From positions 806,001 to 870,000 of the forward strand of contig NZ_JAWLVI010000001.1 of NCBI RefSeq assembly GCF_033100795.1: a stretch of 64,000 nucleotides of DNA, given 5' to 3'. Positions within the stretch are counted from its first letter, which is position 1, and every line of letters begins with the position of its first letter. Source of the DNA: Pseudothioclava sp033100795. Lineage in GTDB: Bacteria; Pseudomonadota; Alphaproteobacteria; Rhodobacterales; Rhodobacteraceae. A model generated the notes under the pieces. The model had not been told where the DNA came from. It saw nothing but the letters and a program-made list of their open reading frames with translations, and did no database searches. This document shows, piece by piece, positions 22,713 through 32,396 of this stretch. The translations under genes and the position numbers were made by a program.

Positions 22713-23369
22713 ATGAAACCCCGTTCCTTCGTTGTCATCGGTCTTGGGACATTTGGCAGCACGGTCGCGGGCGAGCTGGCCCGCTTTGGAAACCCCGTTC
22801 TGGGCATCGACACCGATGAAAAGAACGTCACCCGTCTGGCGGACACGCTGACCGAGGCGATCATCGCGGACGGCAAGGACGAGGCCGCGCTGCGCGAGGC
22901 GGGGGTGGCCAATTACGATGTGGCGGTGGTTGCGATCGGCGAGGATATTGAGGCAAACATCCTGTGCCTGATGAATATCCGCCTGCTTGGCGTCGAGACG
23001 ATCTGGGCGAAAGCGATGACCCGCACGCATCACCGCATCCTGAGCAAACTCGGCGCGGACCGGGTGATCCTGCCCGAGCAAGAGGTCGGCCAGCATATCG
23101 CGCAGATGCTCCACAACCCGCTGGTGCGCGACTACGTCAGCCTTGGCAACGGCTATCACGTCGTCGATTTCACCGTGCCCGCAAGCCTTGCAGGTATTCA
23201 GGCCAATGATCCCGCAATCCTGACGCGCTATGATCTGCGCTCGCTTGGCGTGATGCGCGGGACCGATTTCCGGGGCTTCGTCGCCATGCAAGAGGGCGAC
23301 AAGCTCTTGCTGCTTGGCAAGCGCGGCGACCTGCGGCGGTTCGGAGATTCGCTTCGGACCGGTGCCTGA
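22713..23369 (+). CDS. TrkA/KtrA-type potassium uptake regulatory protein
   Basis: The product is a 218-aa cytosolic RCK protein. The N-terminal Rossmann domain has GLGTFGS and the acidic residue in GIDTDEKNV that binds NAD(H)/ATP. The C-terminal RCK_C/TrkA_C part runs from about 140 (SLGNGYHVVDFTVPASLAG). Its length matches KtrA/KtrC (one RCK unit) rather than E. coli TrkA (two). It gates the channel encoded 3 bp downstream, and possibly the second channel also. AAAGG precedes the ATG. The preceding 103 bp have no obvious terminator, so read-through from the upstream kinase gene is possible. Confidence 0.9.
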   Translation: MKPRSFVVIGLGTFGSTVAGELARFGNPVLGIDTDEKNVTRLADTLTEAIIADGKDEAALREAGVANYDVAVVAIGEDIEANILCLMNIRLLGVETIWAKAMTRTHHRILSKLGADRVILPEQEVGQHIAQMLHNPLVRDYVSLGNGYHVVDFTVPASLAGIQANDPAILTRYDLRSLGVMRGTDFRGFVAMQEGDKLLLLGKRGDLRRFGDSLRTGA

Positions 23370-23372
23370 GCG

Positions 23373-24707
23373 ATGGCTTTCCACGCGGTCAAGCGGCGCA
23401 AAGCCCACCTGCCCCCGCCCCTTATTCTGGTCCTGCTTTACGCGGGTTTCATTCTGCTCGGCGCGATGGCGCTCAAGCTGCCGACTGCGACGACAGGGCC
23501 GATTTCGTGGTCGGATGCGCTGTTCACTTCGACCTCTGCCGTCACCGTAACGGGGCTGGCGGTAGTTGACACAGGCAGCGGTTTTACCCTTTTCGGGCAA
23601 GCGGTTATCACCGTTCTCATCCAGCTTGGCGGGCTTGGGCTGATGACCTTTGCGGTGCTCATCCTGACGATGCTTGGCGTGCCGCTTGGATTTTCGCACC
23701 GGCTATATCTGCGCGAAGACCTGAACCAGACCTCGGCCACCGATCTGTTTTACCTGACCAAGATGATCTTGCGCGTCGTGCTGCTGTGCGAACTGGTCGG
23801 CGCCGCCTTTCTGGCCTTCGTCTTTGTGCCCGAGTTCGGGATGAAAGCGGGGCTGTGGCAGGCACTCTTTCACGCGGTTTCGGCCTTTAACAACGCGGGA
23901 TTTGCGCTGTTTCCCGACAGCCTGAGCCGATGGGTCGGCAATCCGGTCATCAACATCGTCGTGCCGCTTTTGTTCATTTTCGGCGGGCTTGGGTTTACCG
24001 TCGCCGCCGACATCTGGCAGCAGCGCGAATGGCGGCGGTTTTCGCTCCATACCAAGCTGATGCTGGTCGGCACGGGCGCTTTGCTGCTCTGGTCGACGCT
24101 TGCGTTTGCGCTGATGGAGTGGACGAACCCCGCGACGCTTGGCGCGCTTGAATGGCCCGCACGGATGTGGGCGAGCTGGTTTCAGGCGGCCTCGACACGC
24201 ACGGCGGGCTTCAACACGGTCGACATTGGCGGGTTGCGCGACAGCACGTCGTTGATGTTCATCACGCTGATGGTGATCGGCGCGGGGTCGACCTCGACCG
24301 GCGGCGGGATCAAAGTCACGACCTTCATCATCCTGATCCTTGCGACAGTCGCATTTTTCCGCCGCCGCGAAACAATCGACATCTTCGGGCGCAGCATCGG
24401 CACGGGGCAGATCCTTAAGGTTCTGGCACTGGCGATGATCTCTATACTCCTGATTTTCATTGCGCTTTTCGGGATGCTGTTGCTGCATGAGGGCGAATTC
24501 CTTGACCTTGCCTTCGAAACCGCCTCGGCTTTCGGCACGGTCGGCCTGTCGCGCGGCATCACATCGGACTTTGACACGGGCGGCCGTATCCTGATTATGG
24601 CGATTATGTTTGCAGGGCGCGTCGGCCCTCTGACCATCGGCTTTCTGTTGGCGTCCAAAACGCCACGGCGGATTTCCTACCCTGCGGGAACCGTCTATCT
24701 GGGATGA
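23373..24707 (+). CDS. TrkH/KtrB-family potassium channel subunit (first)
   Basis: The product is a 444-aa inner-membrane cation transporter with the four pore-loop repeats of the superfamily. The selectivity-filter segments can be read as SAVTVTGLAVV, SAFNNAGFALF, STRTAGFNTVD and SAFGTVGLSRG, each with the key glycine. The length suits KtrB (about 445 aa). It starts 3 bp after the TrkA/KtrA gene, so the two form a KtrAB-like pair in one transcript. The mechanism is potassium (possibly sodium-coupled) uptake gated by the RCK protein. Confidence 0.92.
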   Translation: MAFHAVKRRKAHLPPPLILVLLYAGFILLGAMALKLPTATTGPISWSDALFTSTSAVTVTGLAVVDTGSGFTLFGQAVITVLIQLGGLGLMTFAVLILTMLGVPLGFSHRLYLREDLNQTSATDLFYLTKMILRVVLLCELVGAAFLAFVFVPEFGMKAGLWQALFHAVSAFNNAGFALFPDSLSRWVGNPVINIVVPLLFIFGGLGFTVAADIWQQREWRRFSLHTKLMLVGTGALLLWSTLAFALMEWTNPATLGALEWPARMWASWFQAASTRTAGFNTVDIGGLRDSTSLMFITLMVIGAGSTSTGGGIKVTTFIILILATVAFFRRRETIDIFGRSIGTGQILKVLALAMISILLIFIALFGMLLLHEGEFLDLAFETASAFGTVGLSRGITSDFDTGGRILIMAIMFAGRVGPLTIGFLLASKTPRRISYPAGTVYLG

Positions 24708-24715
24708 GGTAGAAC

Positions 24716-26155
24716 TTGAGCTTTGTCATCTTCGTCAATGGACTGACGCTGTTGTTTTTTGCCGCTTTGATGGTGGTGGATGCAGCGTTTTTCCATGCCA
24801 CGGCGGGCGTATTTATGCTGGCGGCGATGCTGGTCGGGCTGGCTGGAACGGCGCTTTGCCTTGTCTCCTCGGCTGATCTGAAGGGGATGCAGCGGCTCCA
24901 CACCTTCCTGATGACCTCCTCGGTCTGGATGTCGGCGGCGCTGGCGGGCGCGGTGCCGCTGGCGCTATGGCAGTTGTCACCAACGGACGCATTTTTCGAG
25001 GCGATGTCTGGCATCACCACCACCGGCTCCACCGTGATGAGCGGCCTCGACCAGACGCCGCGCGGGATCATCATGTGGCGCGCGATGTTGCAGGCGGTCG
25101 GCGGTGTGGGCTTTATCGTCACCGCGATTGCGCTTTTGCCGATCCTCAAGGTCGGGGGGATGCAGCTTTTTCGCACCGAAAGCTCGGACAAGGGCGACAA
25201 GGAACTGCGCTCGGCTGCCCTTTTCGCCACGGCAACACTGCAAATCTACGCGGGCCTGATCGTGCTTTGCGCGATTGTCTATCTGGCGGGCGGGATGAAC
25301 CTGTTCGACGCGATTACGCACGCGATGACCACGCTCTCGACGGGCGGCTATTCGGGCTATGACGCCTCGTTCGGGCATTTCCAAAGCCCGTTCCTGCAAT
25401 GGTCCGCAACACTGTTCATGCTGCTCGGGGGGCTGCCGTTTGCGTGGTATATCCGCGGGGTTTATCGTGGCTCTTTTGCCTCGGAACAGGTCCGCATGAT
25501 GCTTTGGAGCCTTGCGGGGGTGATTTCGGTTCTTACGCTCTGGATGGTGTTCACGCGCGACGTCGGGCTGTTCGACGCGCTCCGCATGGTTTCGTTCAAC
25601 GTGATTTCGGTCGTAACCACAACAGGTTACGCAACCGAGGACTACACGCTTTGGGGCACCTTGGCAGTCGTTGCCTTCTTCTTCCTGATGGCAGTCGGGG
25701 GCTGCACGGGGTCCACCGCAGGCGGAGCCAAGGCGATGCGCTGGCTGATCTTCTTTCGCCTCGCGCGGGCGCAAATCTCGCGCGTCTATTCGCCCAACCG
25801 TGTTGTGTCTGTCAAATACGAAGGGCGTCGCGTCGATGAAGACGTCGCCAGCGGTGTGGTCTCGTTCTTTATCTTCTACGCCGCCACGTTTGCCGCCCTT
25901 TCGATCGCATTGACGCTGATGGGGGTGGATATGACGACTGCGACCAGCGCGGCGTTAACCTCGCTGGCGAATGTCGGCCCGGGCATTGGTGACATCATCG
26001 GACCGGCGGGTAATTTCGCGACGCTCAGCGATCCGGCGAAACTTTTGCTGATTTTGGGGATGTTCCTTGGACGGCTGGAAATGCTGACTGTCTTCGTGCT
26101 GTTCACGCCGCGTTTCTGGCGCGAGGTGTCTGAACTCGGACCGGCCCGAGGCTAA
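24716..26155 (+). CDS. TrkH-family potassium channel subunit (second)
   Basis: The product (479 aa) is longer than its neighbour and nearer to TrkH in length. The four filter segments are SGITTTGSTVM, TTLSTGGYSGY, SVVTTTGYATE and SLANVGPGIGD, again each with the conserved glycine. The start is a TTG at 24716 with GAGGT 6 nt upstream; the next in-frame ATG would cut into the first helix. It is 8 bp after the first channel and in the same operon. It is clearly diverged from that channel, so the two probably differ in affinity or partner and may share the single RCK protein. Confidence 0.9.
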   Translation: MSFVIFVNGLTLLFFAALMVVDAAFFHATAGVFMLAAMLVGLAGTALCLVSSADLKGMQRLHTFLMTSSVWMSAALAGAVPLALWQLSPTDAFFEAMSGITTTGSTVMSGLDQTPRGIIMWRAMLQAVGGVGFIVTAIALLPILKVGGMQLFRTESSDKGDKELRSAALFATATLQIYAGLIVLCAIVYLAGGMNLFDAITHAMTTLSTGGYSGYDASFGHFQSPFLQWSATLFMLLGGLPFAWYIRGVYRGSFASEQVRMMLWSLAGVISVLTLWMVFTRDVGLFDALRMVSFNVISVVTTTGYATEDYTLWGTLAVVAFFFLMAVGGCTGSTAGGAKAMRWLIFFRLARAQISRVYSPNRVVSVKYEGRRVDEDVASGVVSFFIFYAATFAALSIALTLMGVDMTTATSAALTSLANVGPGIGDIIGPAGNFATLSDPAKLLLILGMFLGRLEMLTVFVLFTPRFWREVSELGPARG

Positions 26156-26159
26156 AGCA

Positions 26160-26182
26160 AAGGCCCGCCACTGGCGGGCCTT
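26160..26182. terminator. bidirectional hairpin between convergent trkH and rnj
   Basis: A 10-bp perfect stem AAGGCCCGCC/GGCGGGCCTT has a 3-nt loop, located between the stop codons of the potassium operon (plus) and ribonuclease J (minus). T-tracts are weak on both sides. Confidence 0.75.
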
Positions 26183-26190
26183 GCATCAGA

Positions 26191-27867
26191 TCACGCTGGC
26201 ATCAGCCGCGAGACAACGACCGTCACCTCGGGTTTCTTGCCAACCTCTTCCATCGTGACCTGACGGGCGATGCGGCGGATCGCGTCGTCCATCTTGTCAT
26301 CGTTGGACAGGATCTTGTCGGGCGCGCGCTCCAGAAACTCGGACAGCTCGTCCTCGATCTGATCCGCGACCGGCAGGCCACGCTTGCCAACCTCGGGCAG
26401 GCCCATCAGCTCGACCCAGGCCTCGCCCAGGGGCTGATCGTCCTCGTCGATGATCACGGTGATCAGCACATGCCCGTTCAGCGCCATACGGATACGGTCG
26501 CGCACAACCCCGTCCATCGAGCCGATAAGCACCGAGCCATCCAGATAGGTGCGCCCCGTTTCGATATATTCGACCACCTTCGGCCATTCGCCCGACAGGT
26601 CCAGCATCGTGCCATTGGTCGCAACTTCCGAGGCCAGCCCCTTCGATTGCGCCAGCTTCATATGCTCGCGCAGATGGCGGTGCTCGCCATGCATCGGAAT
26701 GACGATCTGCGGTTTCAACAGGTCATGCACAGCCTCGATGTCGGGGCGGTTCGCGTGGCCCGACACATGGTAAAGCCCGCCGTGGTCGTCGATCACCTCG
26801 ACGCCCATCTCGGAGAACGCGTTCATGATGCGGATCACGCCGCGTTCGTTACCGGGGATGGTTTTCGACGAGAACAGGAAGCTGTCGCCCTCTTTCATCT
26901 GGAGGCCCAGATATTTGCCACGGCTGAGTGCCGCCGAGGCCGCCCGCCGCTCGCCCTGCGAGCCGGTGACGATCAGCATCATCTTGTTGCGCGGCAGATC
27001 GACCGCATCCTCGGGGCTGACAACGCCCGGAAAGCCGGTCAGGACGCCGGTTTCCTCGGCCGCCGAGACCATCCGGCGCATCGCGCGCCCCAGAAGGCAG
27101 ATATGCCGCCCCGCCGCTTTGCCCGCCTCGGCCAGCGTTTTCAGGCGCGCCACGTTCGAGGCAAAGGTCGTCGCGACGATCATCCCCTCTTGCTGGCGGA
27201 TCAGTTCGGTCAGCGGGCCGACCAGCGTCGCCTCGGAACGGCCGGGCTGCGGCGAAAAGATGTTGGTGGAATCGCAGGTCAGAACCTTGACCCCCTCCCC
27301 CTCGTTCGCGATCTCGTGCCAAAGCTCGGGGTTGAACGCCTCGCCCACGACGGGGTTGCCGTCGAGTTTGAAGTCGCCCGTATGCACAACGCGGCCCGCG
27401 GGCGTGTCGATCACCAGCCCCGAGCTTTCGGGGATCGAGTGCGACACCGGCACGAATTGCACCTTGAAGGGACCAACCTCGATCGTATGCGGGCGCGGCT
27501 CGACGATGGTGATCTCGTCGCCCGAAATCCCCGCCTCTTCCAGCTTAAGCTGCCCGATCCGGCCCGTGAACTTGCGCGCATAGATCGGCTTGCGCAGCTT
27601 CGGCCAGTAATGCGCCAGCGCGCCGATGTGGTCTTCGTGTGCGTGGGTGATGAAAATCGCCTCGACCCGGTCGGCGTTTTGTTCCAGCCACGCCAGATCG
27701 GCCATGATCAGATCGACCCCCGGAGAGCCGTCCATATCCGGGAAAGTCACGCCCAGATCGACCACGATCAGCCGCTCTTTGCCTTCGGGGCCATACCCGT
27801 AAACATAGGTATTCATGCCGATTTCGCCGGCCCCGCCGAGCGGAAGATAGATCAGCCTGTCGCTCAC
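26191..27867 (-). CDS. rnj: ribonuclease J
   Basis: The product (558 aa) is a metallo-beta-lactamase/beta-CASP ribonuclease with 5'-3' exo- and endonucleolytic activity in RNA maturation and decay. Zinc ligands are visible in THAHEDH (H75, H77, D79, H80), then VSHSIPES, the beta-CASP serine-containing CDSTN, VTGSQGE, and SGHANRPD with the late MHGEHRH. The start ATG at 27867 overlaps the coaX stop (ATGA), so translation is coupled. It is the last gene of the long minus-strand cluster that begins with nuoA. Confidence 0.95.
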   Translation of the reverse strand: MSDRLIYLPLGGAGEIGMNTYVYGYGPEGKERLIVVDLGVTFPDMDGSPGVDLIMADLAWLEQNADRVEAIFITHAHEDHIGALAHYWPKLRKPIYARKFTGRIGQLKLEEAGISGDEITIVEPRPHTIEVGPFKVQFVPVSHSIPESSGLVIDTPAGRVVHTGDFKLDGNPVVGEAFNPELWHEIANEGEGVKVLTCDSTNIFSPQPGRSEATLVGPLTELIRQQEGMIVATTFASNVARLKTLAEAGKAAGRHICLLGRAMRRMVSAAEETGVLTGFPGVVSPEDAVDLPRNKMMLIVTGSQGERRAASAALSRGKYLGLQMKEGDSFLFSSKTIPGNERGVIRIMNAFSEMGVEVIDDHGGLYHVSGHANRPDIEAVHDLLKPQIVIPMHGEHRHLREHMKLAQSKGLASEVATNGTMLDLSGEWPKVVEYIETGRTYLDGSVLIGSMDGVVRDRIRMALNGHVLITVIIDEDDQPLGEAWVELMGLPEVGKRGLPVADQIEDELSEFLERAPDKILSNDDKMDDAIRRIARQVTMEEVGKKPEVTVVVSRLMPA

Positions 27868-28640
27868 GCCTCTAGCCCCTTATTGTAATCATGGATCAAT
27901 TTCAGCCCGTGCATGGTAAGATCGTAGTCGACACTGTCAAACAGATCGAAGCCCTGGCTGAACAATTCGGCCAGCCCGCCGGTCGCGATCACCTTCATCG
28001 GGCGGTCACGTTCCATGCGGATCTGGCGCACGATGCCTTCGACCAGGCCGATATAGCCCCAAAAGACGCCCGACTGGATACAGGCGACGGTGTTGGTGCC
28101 GATGGCCTTTTCGGGCATGGTCACGTCGACATGAGGCAGCGCCGCCGCCGAGGCGTGCAACGCCTCAAGCGAAAGGTTCACACCGGGCGCGATCACGCCC
28201 CCGATATAGGCGCCGTCCGTATCGACCACGTCAAAGGTTGTGGCCGTTCCGAAATCGACCACGATAATATCGCCGCCGTAACGGTCGAACCCCGCAACGG
28301 TATTCACCAGACGGTCCGGCCCGACCGTGGTGCCAAAATCGACACGGGGGGAGACGGGCAGCTTGCACTCGGGCTTGCCCACCACGCGCGGGCGGCAATC
28401 GAAATAGCGGTTCGAGAGGACGCGCAGGTTGAACACCACGCGCGGCACCGTCGAGGAAATAATCACCTCCGAGATCGTCGCCTTGATGCCCTTCAGGGTC
28501 ATCAGCGTCGAGAGCCAGACGAAATACTCGTCCGCCGTGCGCTTGTGGTTGGTCTCGATCCGCCAGGTCGACAGGAACTCCTTGCCGTCCCAGATCGAAA
28601 AGACCGTATTCGTGTTGCCGCAGTCGATGCAGAGAAGCAT
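27864..28640 (-). CDS. coaX: type III pantothenate kinase
   Basis: The product (258 aa) phosphorylates pantothenate in the first step of coenzyme A synthesis. The ASKHA-fold phosphate motif IDCGNTNT is at the N-terminus. VDFGTTVGPDRL and VVDFGTATTFDV are the pantothenate/adenosine motifs, and GGVIAPG and ATGGLA complete the family pattern. It lies 12 bp downstream of birA and overlaps rnj. The gene pair birA-coaX is common because both touch vitamin cofactors. Confidence 0.95.
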   Translation of the reverse strand: MLLCIDCGNTNTVFSIWDGKEFLSTWRIETNHKRTADEYFVWLSTLMTLKGIKATISEVIISSTVPRVVFNLRVLSNRYFDCRPRVVGKPECKLPVSPRVDFGTTVGPDRLVNTVAGFDRYGGDIIVVDFGTATTFDVVDTDGAYIGGVIAPGVNLSLEALHASAAALPHVDVTMPEKAIGTNTVACIQSGVFWGYIGLVEGIVRQIRMERDRPMKVIATGGLAELFSQGFDLFDSVDYDLTMHGLKLIHDYNKGLEA

Positions 28641-28652
28641 CCGCCCCTCCCC

Positions 28653-29414
28653 TTAGAAAAAGATGTCAGCCGCCGCGATTGCGCGCGGGCCGGCGGGTGT
28701 GACAAGGATCATATTGCCGCTCTCGTCGATGGTCTCGAAGCGGCCTTCGACGGTTTCGCGCGTCATCCTTGCGGTGACGGTTTCGCCCAAGCGCGCGGCG
28801 CGCGCAAGCCATGCGGTGCGGATCGGCGCAAAGCCATAGGTTTCGAACTGCGCCTGATATTTCGCAAACGCCCGCGCGAGATAGGGCAGGAAATCGGCTG
28901 CGGCAATCTCGACGCCGGTTTCGCCGCGCAGGCTAACGGGGGCCATCGCGCCTGCCTCGACCTCGGCCGAGGACGGAGCTTCCGCCAGATTGACGCCCAC
29001 GCCAATCGCCAGATGGTCGATCTTGCCGTTCACCCCAAGGCTTTCGAGCAAAATCCCCGCGATCTTGCCGCCGTTCAGAAGCACGTCATTGGGCCACTTG
29101 ATCGACAGCCGCGCGTGCGGACCTGCGACCGAAGCCAGCGCCTCTTCCAGCGCCAGCGCGGCGACAAAGGAATAGAGCGCCGCGCGTTCCGGCCCATGTG
29201 CCGGATGCAGCACCAGCGTAGCCGAGAAATTCCCCTTGGGGTTCTTCCATTCCCGCCCGCGCCGCCCACGCGCCGCAGTTTGCTCAAGCGCCAGAATCCA
29301 TGCTGGCCCCGCAAGCTGCGGGGCCAGTCTGGCCGCTTCCATCATGGTGGAGTCGGTGACCTCGAGGATGTGGCGCGCCACACCCTCGGGCCAGTCATTT
29401 GCCTTAGTTGACAA
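28653..29414 (-). CDS. birA: biotin--[acetyl-CoA-carboxylase] ligase
   Basis: The product (253 aa) attaches biotin to carboxylase carrier domains such as the methylcrotonyl-CoA carboxylase encoded at 48281-50203. Motifs are TDSTMMEAARLA, the GRGRRGR-type loop AARGRRGREWKNPKGNFSATL, and KWPNDVLLNGGKIAGILLE. There is no N-terminal DNA-binding domain, so it is not a biotin repressor. The start is uncertain: TTG 29414 overlaps the nuoN stop by 11 bp and gives the expected N-terminus, and GTG 29381 is an alternative. A longer open frame to 29471 lies inside nuoN and is not credible. Confidence 0.9.
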   Translation of the reverse strand: MSTKANDWPEGVARHILEVTDSTMMEAARLAPQLAGPAWILALEQTAARGRRGREWKNPKGNFSATLVLHPAHGPERAALYSFVAALALEEALASVAGPHARLSIKWPNDVLLNGGKIAGILLESLGVNGKIDHLAIGVGVNLAEAPSSAEVEAGAMAPVSLRGETGVEIAAADFLPYLARAFAKYQAQFETYGFAPIRTAWLARAARLGETVTARMTRETVEGRFETIDESGNMILVTPAGPRAIAAADIFF

Positions 29415-30843
29415 GCGCCGCTGCCGCCGCCTGAGCCGCCCCTTCAAGACCGAAGAGGTTGAGCGCGCCAAAGACCATCACGAACGCAGACGCGATCAGA
29501 AGCCCCCATTGAACCGCCGGCATACGGGTTTCGACGCCCGCGCCCTCTTCGCCGAAATACATGAAAAAGACGATGCGCAGGTAGTAGAAGGCACCGATCA
29601 CCGAAGCCACAACGCCAAGCGCCACGATCCAGACGTAGCCCGCCGAAAGCGCCGCATTCAGCACAGCGAATTTGGCAAAGAAGCCCAGCATCGGCGGCAC
29701 ACCGGCGAGCGAGAACATCAGCACCAGCATCGCCAGCGCCTTGAGCGGCTCTTTTTTCGAATACATGTTCAGCGCCGAGATGTCGGTCACCGGCTGGCCG
29801 TCACGCTCCATCGAGAGGATGAAGGCAAAGGCGCCGATATTCATCGCAACATAGATCGCCATATACAGAAGCGTCGCTTCGACACCCTGCGCCGTGCCAG
29901 CCGTCAGGCCGAGCAGCGCAAAGCCCATATGCGCGATCGAGGAATAGGCCATCAGGCGCTTGATGTTGCGCTGACCGATTGCAGCAATCGCGCCGACGAA
30001 CATCGAGGCCAGAGCCAGAGCACCGATCACCTGCCCCCATTCGCCCGGCACCTGACCGAAGGCATCAAAGGCAAGACGCGCGATCAAAGCCATCGCAGCC
30101 GCTTTCGGCGCGGTCGCGAAGAAGGCGGTGACGGGCGTCGGAGACCCTTCGTAAACGTCGGGCGTCCACATGTGGAACGGAACCGCCGAGACCTTGAACG
30201 CCAGACCGACCAGCATGAACACCAGACCGAAGAGCACGCCAACCGGCAGGTGCCCACCTTCGACAACGGTGATGATGTCGGCAAAGCGCGTGGTGCCCGC
30301 AAAGCCGTAGACCAGCGAGGCGCCATAAAGCAGCATCCCCGACGACAGCGAGCCGAGCACAAAATACTTCAGGCCTGCTTCCGACGAACGCGCAGAGTCG
30401 CGGCGCATTGCGGCAACCACATAAAGCGCAAGCGATTGCAGCTCCAGCCCCATGTAAAGCGACATCAGATCGCCCGCCGAGACCATCATCATCATGCCGA
30501 TGACCGACAGGGTGATCAGGATCGGGTATTCGAAGCGCAGCATGTCGCGACGGTTCAGGTAATCCGCGCTCATCGCAAGCACAGCGGCTGCCGACAGAAG
30601 CACCGTCACCTTGGCAAAGCGCGAGAACGCGTCGCTGATGAACAGGCCGTCAAAGGCCTGGGCGTCGCCGCCCGCGCCAAGCCCGACCCATGCGCCAAAC
30701 AGCACCAGCACCGCAACCGTGGCCCAAAGCACAGCACCGGCGACCTTGTCCTTGCCCATGTAGACCGCGCCCAGAAGCGCGCCCATCGCGAAGATCGCCA
30801 GCAGGAACTCGGGCAGAACGGTGGAGAAATCAGCGGAAGTCAT
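29404..30843 (-). CDS. nuoN: NADH-quinone oxidoreductase subunit N
   Basis: The product (479 aa) is an antiporter-like proton-pumping membrane subunit of complex I with about 14 helices. Family patterns include the conserved lysine/glutamate helices (MGLELQSLALYVVAA and KYFVLGSLSSGMLLYG) and the broken-helix region around KLMAYSSIAHMGFALLGL. It is the last nuo gene of the operon, 14 bp after nuoM. Its stop overlaps the likely birA start. Confidence 0.97.
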   Translation of the reverse strand: MTSADFSTVLPEFLLAIFAMGALLGAVYMGKDKVAGAVLWATVAVLVLFGAWVGLGAGGDAQAFDGLFISDAFSRFAKVTVLLSAAAVLAMSADYLNRRDMLRFEYPILITLSVIGMMMMVSAGDLMSLYMGLELQSLALYVVAAMRRDSARSSEAGLKYFVLGSLSSGMLLYGASLVYGFAGTTRFADIITVVEGGHLPVGVLFGLVFMLVGLAFKVSAVPFHMWTPDVYEGSPTPVTAFFATAPKAAAMALIARLAFDAFGQVPGEWGQVIGALALASMFVGAIAAIGQRNIKRLMAYSSIAHMGFALLGLTAGTAQGVEATLLYMAIYVAMNIGAFAFILSMERDGQPVTDISALNMYSKKEPLKALAMLVLMFSLAGVPPMLGFFAKFAVLNAALSAGYVWIVALGVVASVIGAFYYLRIVFFMYFGEEGAGVETRMPAVQWGLLIASAFVMVFGALNLFGLEGAAQAAAAALVN

Positions 30844-30857
30844 CTTAGGTTTCTCCC

Positions 30858-32396
30858 TCAGTGAGCAGCTTGTGCCAGTTCGGTGACCGGCAGGCTTGCA
30901 TGATAGTTTTCAACAAGTGCCGTGACCGACGGCCCGATGATGTCAGTGACGAGGCTCGGGTAGATACCCAGAAGCAGCGTCATCACGACGAGCGGCGCAA
31001 AGATTGCCTTTTCGCGGCCCGACATATCGGTGATCGTTTTCAGGCTTTCCTTGATCAGGTCGCCAAAGACCACGCGGCGATAGAGCCACAGCGCATAGGC
31101 CGCCGAGAAGATCACGCCCGAGGTCGCAACAGCCGCCACCCAGGTATTCGTCTGGAAAATACCCATCAGCGTCAGGAATTCACCGATGAACCCGCTGGTG
31201 CCCGGAAGGCCCACGTTCGCCATCGTGAAGAACATGAAGATCAGCGCATAGGCCGGCATACGGGCGACAAGGCCGCCGTAGGCGTCGATCTCGCGGGTGT
31301 GCATCCGGTCGTAGATCACGCCAACGCAGAGGAACAGCGCGCCCGAGATGAAGCCGTGGCTCAGCATCTGGAAGATCGCTCCGTCAACGCCTTGCTGGTT
31401 CACCGCGAAAATCCCCATCGTCACATAGCCCATGTGGGCAACCGACGAATAGGCGATCAGCTTTTTCATGTCGTCCTGCACCAGTGCGACCAGCGAGGTA
31501 TAGACAATCGCGATGGCCGAGATCCACAGCACGAAATTCGACATCACGTCCGAGCCCACCGGGAACATCGGCAGCGAGAAGCGCAGGAAGCCGTATCCAC
31601 CCATCTTGAGCAGCACAGCCGCCAGAACAACCGAACCGGCGGTTGGCGCCTGAACGTGTGCGTCGGGCAGCCAGGTGTGGACCGGCCACATCGGCATCTT
31701 CACCGCGAAAGAGGCAAAGAAGGCCAGGAACAGCAGCGTCTGCATCCCTCCCACGACCTGAATGCCGAGGATCGAGAAACTGTCGGTCGCGAACTCGTGC
31801 TGGAGCAGCGTCACCATATCGGTGGTGCCCGCGTCGATATACATCGCGATCATCGCCACCAGCATCAGCACCGAGCCGAGGAAGGTGTAGAGGAAGAACT
31901 TGAAGGCCGCGTAGATGCGGTTCTGACCACCCCAGATACCGATGATCAGGAACATCGGGATCAGGCCAGCTTCGAAGAACATATAGAACAGCACCAGATC
32001 AAGCGCGGTAAACACGCCGATCATCAGCCCTTCCAGCACGAGGAAGGCGATCATGTATTCCTTCACGCGCTTGGTCACGCCCCAGCACGCCGCGATCGTC
32101 AGCGGCATCAGGAACGTGGTCAGCATCACGAAGAGAACCGAAATCCCGTCCACACCCATCTTATAGTGCAGGCCCATGATCCACGCGCGGTCTTCGACGA
32201 ACTGGAAGCCCGTGTTCGAGGCGTCAAAGTTCACCAGAACGATCAGCGAGATCAGGAAGGTGACGACGGTCGTCACCAGCGCAAGCCATTTCGCGTTGCG
32301 ATCCGCTGCCTCACCGCTGCCGCGCTGGAGAAGTGCCAGCACCGCTGCCACCACCAGGGGAAGGAATGTGATGATGGAAAGAAGACTGTTTTCCAT
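30858..32396 (-). CDS. nuoM: NADH-quinone oxidoreductase subunit M
   Basis: The product (512 aa) is an antiporter-like membrane subunit of complex I. Recognisable are FYMFFEAGLIPMFLIIGIWG with the essential glutamate, HTWLPDAHVQAPTAGSV, and KKLIAYSSVAHMGYVTMGIF. The start codon overlaps the nuoL stop by one base (TAATG), so translation is coupled. Confidence 0.97.
   Translation of the reverse strand: MENSLLSIITFLPLVVAAVLALLQRGSGEAADRNAKWLALVTTVVTFLISLIVLVNFDASNTGFQFVEDRAWIMGLHYKMGVDGISVLFVMLTTFLMPLTIAACWGVTKRVKEYMIAFLVLEGLMIGVFTALDLVLFYMFFEAGLIPMFLIIGIWGGQNRIYAAFKFFLYTFLGSVLMLVAMIAMYIDAGTTDMVTLLQHEFATDSFSILGIQVVGGMQTLLFLAFFASFAVKMPMWPVHTWLPDAHVQAPTAGSVVLAAVLLKMGGYGFLRFSLPMFPVGSDVMSNFVLWISAIAIVYTSLVALVQDDMKKLIAYSSVAHMGYVTMGIFAVNQQGVDGAIFQMLSHGFISGALFLCVGVIYDRMHTREIDAYGGLVARMPAYALIFMFFTMANVGLPGTSGFIGEFLTLMGIFQTNTWVAAVATSGVIFSAAYALWLYRRVVFGDLIKESLKTITDMSGREKAIFAPLVVMTLLLGIYPSLVTDIIGPSVTALVENYHASLPVTELAQAAH

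Noticed and set aside
23373..26155. Recent tandem duplication of the potassium channel gene
   Set aside because: The two products differ in length and in all four filter contexts, so they are old paralogues rather than a fresh duplication.
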